Source: Fasciola hepatica
Lineage: Eukaryota; Platyhelminthes; Trematoda; Plagiorchiida; Fasciolidae
NCBI GenBank assembly: GCA_948099385.1
Contig: CANUEZ040000140.1
Coordinates: forward strand, 3,162,001 to 3,226,000
Length of the DNA stretch: 64,000 bases
Direction of reading: 5' to 3'
Below are positions 56,691 to 64,000 of the stretch, piece after piece. Made by a program: the position numbers and the translations under genes. Below the pieces are notes generated by a model that saw nothing but the letters and a program-made list of their open reading frames with translations, had not been told where the DNA came from and did no database searches. Position 1 is the stretch's first letter; the number at the start of each line of letters is the position of its first letter.

Positions 56691-59079
56691 GGCAAAAGCT
56701 CCCTGTGATTGGCCAACTTTTACTATACCAATTCTTTTCTTTGATTTAACATATTTATACAAACCAGTTCCACAGTACAATTAACGTGTTATTACACAGC
56801 CTTAGCCTTCCTGTTACTTGGGTTTGCGTAGTTCCGGGTGGGAGCGACTTCAATACGTTCTATCGGTTCGGATATTGCGGATATTTAACTTGTTTCCAGA
56901 TCATATGATGATATTGAAGTAGGGGAATGATTTGGGGAACATACGTTCATTTCGGTAACATACAATAAAATACCGATACAAAGCACTAATGGTTCACTGA
57001 CTGTGCCGCTTTTCAGTGGTAACGTTACTAGGAAATTACAACAAACACCAGTATGACAAAGCACGGAACGAGCTACAAATACCAGCATTGGTTCGGTGAG
57101 TAGTTTTTTCAATCAAAAACTCCACTTGTTATCATGTATAGTCATGTCTTACTGCCTATAATCGCTGGTTAAGTGAGTCTCGTGGACCCCATGTATAAGC
57201 CCGGCACACCCTAAATGGCCAATTGCACTGATTCGGCTTTTAATGTCTTCCTTCCACGTTACGGACAGATCATTTGATGGCATTTATCCTATCAAGTGTA
57301 ATATAGTCTCTTGCGAGTGGTATACTATTAATTAGTCAAACCAACCACCAGTCCGACTACGGGTTAACTCTTTAGTGTTTGGTCTCATGATTGCGGTAAT
57401 TTCATTCAAAAGGCCTCATCAAGCTGTCAAATAGGGATGGATGTAGATCCCTTTAGTTTGTTCTGGCAGAATAAGTAGTAACTGCAGTTGGTATGTGCTT
57501 GATCATTTACACGTGTAGTGTAACTTTGGACATAGTCCGTGTGATCTCATAGCTAGGCAGCTCTCTTATCGCTATGTTGAATCTTGGACGACTTGGCGAA
57601 TTCTGCTTAGCTTTACTGTTCCCTCATTGTTCTCACCGGTCTTTTAGGGGGCGATTTTGTCATTTTTCAAAGGTCCAATAAAGTTATATCACGATCCAGT
57701 GGTATCTCTCGCCCCAAACTAATCAATTTCGTAACAGGGGAGCACTTTGTTTCACACGGCAAATCTTGCAGCAACACAACAATTAGATGTAACTTAATGA
57801 AATTGGAAAAAGGAAGTCTGTTTGCGGTAAAAGCAAGCATTTCTAGTAAACTGAGTAGTCGCCTAGATTTCTGAATGACAACGTCATTCCGTTTTACTAA
57901 TTCAATCATGTGAGCAACAGTACGGGATGTAGAAATATATAATACGTTTGGTATTAAGGACATTGACTGGGAGTTAAAAGACTGTCGAAGAAGCTACTGT
58001 CCACACCCGTTCATCTCGATGTAAACGTGGTAAAGATTAGTATTCCTGCCTATACACCGCTAAATCAGCCAGAGAAAAAGCCACTTTTATGCTGAAATGA
58101 ATGGGGAGCGCGACCGCAGATCTGGTGTGAGACACTTGGTCCACAGATTGTTATCAGTTTTCATCATTCACGGTACTGCATTCCTAATTGAAATAACTGG
58201 TTAGTTCTTCGACGCCTATTTACAAAATTGGAACGACACACAAACGGTCAACACAGTGCACCTATATGTTCGCCATAACCCTCACCCCCTCCCAAGACAG
58301 CCGTTCGAAACACCACCGAGTCACGCTGCAGTTTCCATGACATGCACTCGTTTATCGGCCTGTAACTGCAACAACCCTAATTAATTGACGATGTTACAGG
58401 ATACCGCCTTCCTTATGATCTAATCATAGGATCAGTGGGAATGGACATCATTGCTATCTCTATCGCTCCCGTCGCAAATGTCACTTTCCCATGCTAATCT
58501 GTAGCGGTACTTCTGGAAAATGATGAATTCCTCACACTACCATTTTCCTAGTTTCTCAAACTTCAGTCACGGAGTTCACTGGGTGTTATTCACAGCGAAC
58601 GGTGGTTATCATAGTGTTTGCACATTGCATGACCAGGAAATACACATGCTAGTTACGTTTATCCTGGTATGATACCATGAGGTCATTCCGCCGTCCCAAA
58701 GGGGCCAGTGTGTCTTTCCCTAACTGTCACCTCCAAACCAGTGACGGTTGATGTTCTAAGACCCCTCTAATATTAGCTAGTCGCACATCCCAACACACTT
58801 CTTCTGTATTCACCATTCATACAACGACTTCCTGCGCACTAGTAATGCATTTGCGTCAGTCAATCTTGGGCCACTGCACCAATTGACGTTCAGGCACCGA
58901 ATTGTTTCTGTGGCCATAAACACTCGCGCTGTCCGGTGCATCAAAGTACTCCAGTGACTGGTTTCATCCAACTCGCCCTGAGGCTATCTCACCACTGTGC
59001 CTTTTGTAGTTAGTGTACACGTGCGCGGGCGCTCCATTCACATTCCCGTGTTTGGTTAGCGCCCCACCGTCTTCTGGGT
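56691..59079. other. Intergenic DNA with one dispersed-repeat copy
   Basis: 57165-57245 matches 50540-50640. No gene or transposon domain was otherwise recognised. No 3' LTR of the gypsy element could be identified. Confidence 0.4.
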
Positions 59080-59235
59080 CGGACTGTTAAATCAAAGGCT
59101 CCGGTTGGGGTTCCCAAAGAAAAACCCCTTCTGCGGTGTGGGCAGCCGCAAAGCACGGTTTGTCTAGAAACCTCCAGCACAGTTCTTTTAAAAAGCTCTA
59201 CCAATTTCTCTCCCCTCCTATAATTTAAAATCGGT
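59080..59235. repeat. Dispersed repeat shared with 22985-23140
   Basis: It shares the AAAGGCTCCGGTTG block and a following patchwork. Orientation and class unknown. Confidence 0.4.
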
Positions 59236-59494
59236 GCAACGCACCACAATTATTGTGGCTCTGGGGAAAGCGGTAGTTAAGGAATAGAACAAAACTGAAG
59301 CACATTTCTTAACCCGTTTTTTGAACACAGATTGGCGAGCAAGCTCGTTTTAAGTGATTCATATCCATGCCACTTCATCGCAATATATTACGACAAGTTA
59401 AGGGAATGGACCAGATAGAGAAATAGGAAGTGAAAGAGAATAATGGTAATGAAATAAAAGAAGAAAACGATTGTAATCCAGGTTTTAATCAAAA

Positions 59495-60600
59495 CCCTTC
59501 ACTTCACTTGGCTGCCTTTAACGTCCGCACACTATGCCAGGCAGGGCAACAGGCAGCTCTTGCTAGAACATTGTAAACTATCAAAATAGGTTTATGATAT
59601 CTCTGAACTTCTGTATTCAGTCTTCGCACCCAAGATACAGCCTCAGGTTTTCGCTGCACTCTTTGTGGGCTGGGTGATCCGGTATCTACGTCTTTTCCCA
59701 TCAAGCTTTAGCCAAAACCTTCAATTCCCAAGCCGCGACCCGCAATCCTTTAGCCACGACCCATCGTTCTTTAGCCTTGATGCACAACCTTCAGCCACTG
59801 TCCATGCCCGGAAAAGTTAAAGATGATCCGTGCTGCATGTGACGAGTTAACCATGTCCAGAACGCAAGGCAACTTCCCGCACATCGTTGCGGAGGGTGTG
59901 TGTGTGTGATTGCGGGTGTATGTATGTGCGTGCACAGGTGTACGTCCACCGCTAAACACAATCTTAGGAATGGTCGGGCGAAACTATCCGACTATCCCTG
60001 CCGCACGGAATATCTAACCCTCCTGGGAATGGACAATGGCTGAAGAGTGTGCGTCAAGGCTAAAGAATGACGAGTCTTGATTAAACAAAGGTGGGTCGCT
60101 GCTAAAGAGTTGAGGGTTTTGGCTAATGATTGATGTTTGAAACATTGGGTCCCCTTGATTGATGGGAAAAGGTGGTGTTCGTGGTCAAGTCGGCGTTGGG
60201 ATTGCTCTGAGAATGCATCACTTGGGTGGAGTCCAGTCAACAGTTGTTTCTGTGCCGTTCGGTTGGTAGGTTCTGGGCATGACAACAGCAACCAACTAAA
60301 GCGTCGATGCTTGTTGGTCCTGTCTGAGTTTTCCCCTACTGAGTGGAATTCTTCCGAATCCGAGATTCGATTGTATCTGGATTTGTCCCAGCTGCTTCGA
60401 TGTATACGTTCAACGGACATGGTGGTGATTGCTGGAGGTTTCTAACGCCCGAGCAGACTTTTTGGGGGATTCCGAAAGCCAAATGGGAGGCCCGTTTGCC
60501 AATCGCAAAGGCTTGAGGTTTTGTTAGTCTAGCAGAAAGCCTGTGCGTGGTCAGACAACGGATCAATTGCACAATAATATGGGAGATGATTTGTTAGCCA
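59495..60600 (+). pseudogene. N1 LINE endonuclease region split by an inverted repeat
   Basis: The first part is at 59504-59580: 'HLAAFNVRTLCQAGQQAALA'. It continues, decayed, to about 59700, then resumes after the foldback at about 60136 with 'GWSPVNSCFCAVRLVGSGHD', 'NQLKRRCLLVLSEFSPTEWN', then 'LSQLLRCIRSTDMVVIAGGF' (60375-60440). These match the APE endonuclease order of N1 (NVRTL, WIPV..R.CAVRL, VVSAYAPTDC, DIV.LAGD.N). The Asp of AGDFN is Gly here, and PTDCS has become PTEWN. It fades out near 60600. Confidence 0.7.
59700..60135. mobile_element. Foldback-like element with long subrepeated inverted arms
   Basis: The left arm (59700-59815) and the reverse complement of the right arm (60005-60135) align over about 110 bases: AGCCAAAACCTTCAA against AGCCAAAACCCTCAA, TTCTTTAGCCTTGATGCACA against TTCTTTAGCCTTGACGCACA, TTCAGCCACTGTCCATGCCC against TTCAGCCATTGTCCATTCCC. 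Within each arm a CTTTAGCC core recurs about every 20-24 bases. The centre (about 190 bases) has a short (GT)n run at 59897-59908 and no open frame of note. It sits inside an N1 LINE. Confidence 0.65.
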
Positions 60601-61129
60601 CGTTACACCAACACGTGAACAAGCCTTGGTGTGCCAGTCAAACATTTGACTGCGCGTCTGACAATAGCAGTCAGCGGGGCACATCTGCTTCTAAACCGAG
60701 ATTGTTCGTGTTTCCTTTATGTGATCAGATAGAATTATTCAGACCACTGATTCTGGGGTGGCATCCGGGGCATCCCAGAAATGAGCCAGTACAGGGCGGT
60801 TTATTGTCGATGCGTGTGAAAGTTTCAACTTCGGGGCCACGAACGGGTAGCATAGTTAAAATTAAACAACTTAACAATACCCCTCCTCTAAACATGCCGT
60901 TGTCATGTGGAACACTGACAATGAACGGAAAATCAATCCCAGACAGTCGAATTATTATTGATTTACGAATTGTACCAATACAAATAATGACGAGTCTAAC
61001 TGAGACGTTTCTCTGTTTGTTGTGCAGTATAGAACAACGGTAGAGTTTTGAAGTTGACTCTGATGAGCAATCTTGGCAAACCGTAGATACTGCATGACGC
61101 ACAATCTCATGATCCATTCAAATCCCTCA
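60601..61129. other. Unassigned DNA with overlapping open frames
   Basis: Open frames of 166 (+, 60543-61043) and 130 (-, 61117-60725) codons overlap here. Neither has a recognised motif. This may be further decayed LINE sequence. Confidence 0.3.
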
Positions 61130-61450
61130 CTAGTTATACCGATCAGGTAGCCAATGTACGTTGTTTGTTTTAACACAGTACCTTCGTTTCACATAGGCTT
61201 CCTACGGAGAAATCATCCGTCATAGGAGTTGATTGACATGTGAACAGTGGGTTGTCGCGGCACAAAAGTTAATGACGGAAAAGTGTCATATCATGCAGTG
61301 TTGATATGAAACAAACCGTTGAAAGTCAAGCCGGATAGCTAGATGGGTAGGTGATTGACTCAGCTGTTGTTGTTGCTGGGTCTCGGTGGATATCCACTGC
61401 AGGTGACTTTTAAGAAGAATGAAACAAGTTGGTAATGTGTGCAAAATCTC
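61130..61450 (+). repeat. S1 SINE, uninterrupted copy (empty site)
   Basis: It contains the S1 body CTACGGAGAAATCATCCGTC, AATGACGGAAAAGTGTCATA and TCATGCAG without interruption, then 'AAGCCGGATAGCTAGATGGG' (A-box side) and a poor B box GGGTCTCGGTGG. At 61274-61295 it carries the site that is occupied by the pogo element in the 51-53 kb copy. Confidence 0.62.
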
Positions 61451-64000
61451 CGGAAACACCCTGGGGAAGTCGAAATTCGCAACTCACCACTCCAATGCTT
61501 TTTAGCAAGTAAAATTACTTAGAACCACAAAATAAACGTAAGTCGTGGGCGGGATTCTGTATGCCCCACTCTGCAGTAAAAGTCGCCGTAAAAGTTGGAA
61601 GTTGGTCAAGCTAATTGGCGAACTCCACCGATATTTCACCAAGATTGAGGGTTTTACGCTTAGCAATCATATTAAACGAAGACTGCATGGGGATATGCCC
61701 ATATGCAACTTATTCATTGAAATTCAAAAGGATGCTGAAAATCAGAGGTGGATTTGAAAAATCCAGTGGTCCAGGTAGTATGCCATCAAAGCTGCCATTG
61801 AATTTTCTCTCATCTCATCCTCATTATTTACAATTTGATCTTATCAACTTTCAACCTGTAAAATGTTGTAGTTTATGGGAAAGTGGCATCCATTACACTA
61901 CCTGGAGAAACCGATGTCCGAAATACAGTGCAACTGGTGCACACCAACTGCTTCGAAGATATCCAAAACACATTGCATTGAATTTCATCTGTTATTAGTT
62001 CACGCACCCGGTTAGTTTTGACAACTTCGCTGAAGTATCCCACTAGATCCCAATGTATTCGTTACACGATAAGTTCTGCTTTTCCTTCCCAATTACATGT
62101 AAGGCAGTCAGCATTTGTTTTCGAGACAATGGTGTAACAAGGGAAATTTACTACGTGTTAGCTGCAGGTGGTAAGCGGCCATCCATCGGATCTCACTTTT
62201 CTGGCCTTTCTATCAGTCATGAAAAATCAGCACGTTCTCGCGGTTATAGCTGGCGTGGTTGCTTTCGACGATAGACGTTCTTTAGTGTACTATCCCATCT
62301 ACCACCCTATTTGTGCTCCATACATGCATCATCATTGTGACCCTTTGCATAACAAGAATGCCGTTGATATAGTTTCTGAGATTCCAGGATTAACGAGAGC
62401 TCCGACGGGCCAGGGTCTCATAATTTGAGTATATGCCCCACTGAATGTGTGGACATTATATTTTATCACCTTACATACCTACAAAAAACTACCTTAGGTG
62501 TAAGTAGTACGTTATTGTCTGGATAACAGGACAAAATTTCTCCGGGAGCACACGACCGGTATTGCGGTGGTTGCCGCTCGTCAGTTATGCGTACCCGGTA
62601 CTCTCCTGCCCAATCATCCCTATACTTGAGCACTCCACATTTGCATCATCACCTTAATCTCGTTTCAATTGTGAGGGGAGGATCCATGGTCCCAAGTTTC
62701 GAGTTTGATGTAAGTAGTATATTATTGCATCACCTGAAGGTTGACCTTGACTAAACGGCGAAATAACTTTCGAAGAATCACCTTGAGATTCTAAAAGTGG
62801 ACTCTTCGTCCATGCACACTCCTCACCACCTAAATGAGATTAACGTGATGTATATAAACTACCGCTTGGTAATTGAATTTATGCTTCAATGGACAAACTA
62901 TAGATCGATCTATGTTCAAGCGTGACTTGGTTGTCATTCTCAAATTAAATTGAACATGGTCAAGTCAGTTCCACACTGTGGCAACGTCCCACGCCATTCG
63001 CCACAAAGCCCTTCCCCTGTACCTGAGAGGAACATGACGAAACATATCGAATGGTCCACATCATCTAACAGTCTGCTGCACGCTGGAATGTCTGCATGCT
63101 TTTAATGCGGACCTTAAGTCCGAGCAGTGATTCCGGCCTAAGATCGCATACTTTTATGACCGCGCTCGTTCTGAACCGACACCTTTAGTGCGGGCGAGAA
63201 AATGCAAGCTGTTCAATCGATTCCATTCGCAACTGTTTCCATTTTGGTCCGTTGTTGACCGGTTCAAGCATGTCAATTTCAAGACGTACCTTTGTTCGAA
63301 TAACCATATTTTAACGCCACTGTCCGTTCTTAATTATTGTGTATGTACGGTGGTACTCGCCTGAAATGCTTTTACATGGCTTTGCGATGAGCGCGGGACG
63401 AGAAGATTGTAGCAACCAACCTTCAGTACATTTTAAGTAGGTAGTTTGCCGTGATCCGCAGACTGTACTCGCATTGAATGGAGCCCAGTGATCAATGTGC
63501 GACCAAGGCAAATAAATAAAACCGTCCGAACCGACCAGGCTAGAAGATCCCGGGGGTATGACATACAAACAAGCCATGGTTCCGAAAAGCGTTATGAGGT
63601 CGACTGGGGAGCACGGCACAATCAGAATGGTGCTGACCCAGTACGTGCCCAAATCACATGACGTGATATTGTGCGCAACTGCCATAAGAACAAACGAATT
63701 TAAGCTGAATGGATTATCTATCAACAAACCACAGTATTGCCAGTGGCTCAAAGCGGGAGTAGAGACTGTCGAATTGACCCATCAGCGAGAAAATACGCCA
63801 CGCCTGGTGAGCCACAAGAATTACCATAAAAAACTGTTTATGGTTATTGCCTCTCCATCCGTACTCAGAACGCACTGTTTCTGTGCCTTTTAGATATCTT
63901 CCCATTCAATGCGACGGTCAGAGCACCTCAAATAACGGCAATAGCCCCATTACACTGGATGCGTCGCTTTAGTTCCACTCATTATTTGCAAAATCGTATA
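61451..64000. other. Intergenic DNA, nothing recognised
   Basis: Several open frames (61615-61998 +, 62168-62428 +, 63751-63311 -, 63558-63893 +) have no family I can name and no splice context that would make them convincing. A weak duplicated pattern is present at 62300-62515 and 62615-62735 (ATGCATCATCATTGTG against TTTGCATCATCACCTT, and GTAAGTAGTA blocks). Confidence 0.35.

Noticed and set aside
53546..57000. LTR pair for the gypsy element
   Set aside because: Although TGTAGCGGGG at 54064 could start a leader or LTR, no matching downstream copy was found by eye.
60543..61117. Overlapping 166- and 130-codon frames as genes
   Set aside because: No motif is recognised on either strand, and they lie next to decayed LINE sequence.
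63311..63893. 146- and 111-codon overlapping frames near the end as genes
   Set aside because: Opposite strands over the same bases, no family recognised, no splice or promoter support.

Overview
The window reads as nuclear DNA of a metazoan, most likely a digenean flatworm such as a liver or lung fluke. The lineage call is inference. It rests on short exons with GT..AG introns, very long introns, a dense load of decayed LINEs of the kind common in trematode genomes, tRNA-derived SINEs, and microsatellites. No prokaryotic operon, phage gene, rRNA or intact tRNA gene was seen.

One host gene is recognisable: a plus-strand AVL9 homologue, a DENN-type protein of the late secretory pathway. Ten exons were placed between 1013 and 49275 (1013-1152, 1781-1945, 5936-6165, 27779-28026, 32076-32444, 34993-35299, 37417-37497, 37864-38111, 45387-45529, 49106-49275). 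They occur in the same order as the blocks of the animal AVL9 protein, and seven of the nine successive junctions agree in codon phase. The two that do not, 6165/27779 and 45529/49106, each point to at least one exon still missing. A strong acceptor at 46994 marks a candidate for the second gap. The gene starts left of the window and its last coding exon stops at 49275.

The 25 kb between the second and fourth placed exons (1946-27778) is packed with retroelements: LINE fragments of two APE-type families (called N1 and N2 here), an R2-clade element with its own zinc knuckle (11300-13265), a near-full-length N1 copy on the minus strand (23243-26560), and SINEs. More LINE, SINE and CR1-like fragments fill the introns from 28 to 45 kb.

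Right of AVL9 the DNA is intergenic as far as I can read it. It holds a 2.05 kb pogo/Tigger-type DNA transposon (51249-53297) inserted with a TA duplication into a SINE. A related SINE at 61 kb shows the equivalent empty site. It also holds an internally deleted, inactivated Ty3/gypsy element (54064-56690) and an N1 endonuclease region (59495-60600) split by a foldback-like inverted repeat (59700-60135). The last 2.5 kb has no feature I can name.

Every transposable-element gene seen is broken by stops, frameshifts, deletions or loss of catalytic residues. I found no undescribed defence or enzymatic system. The most informative structures are the nested insertions and the unusual architecture of the main SINE family (called S1 here).
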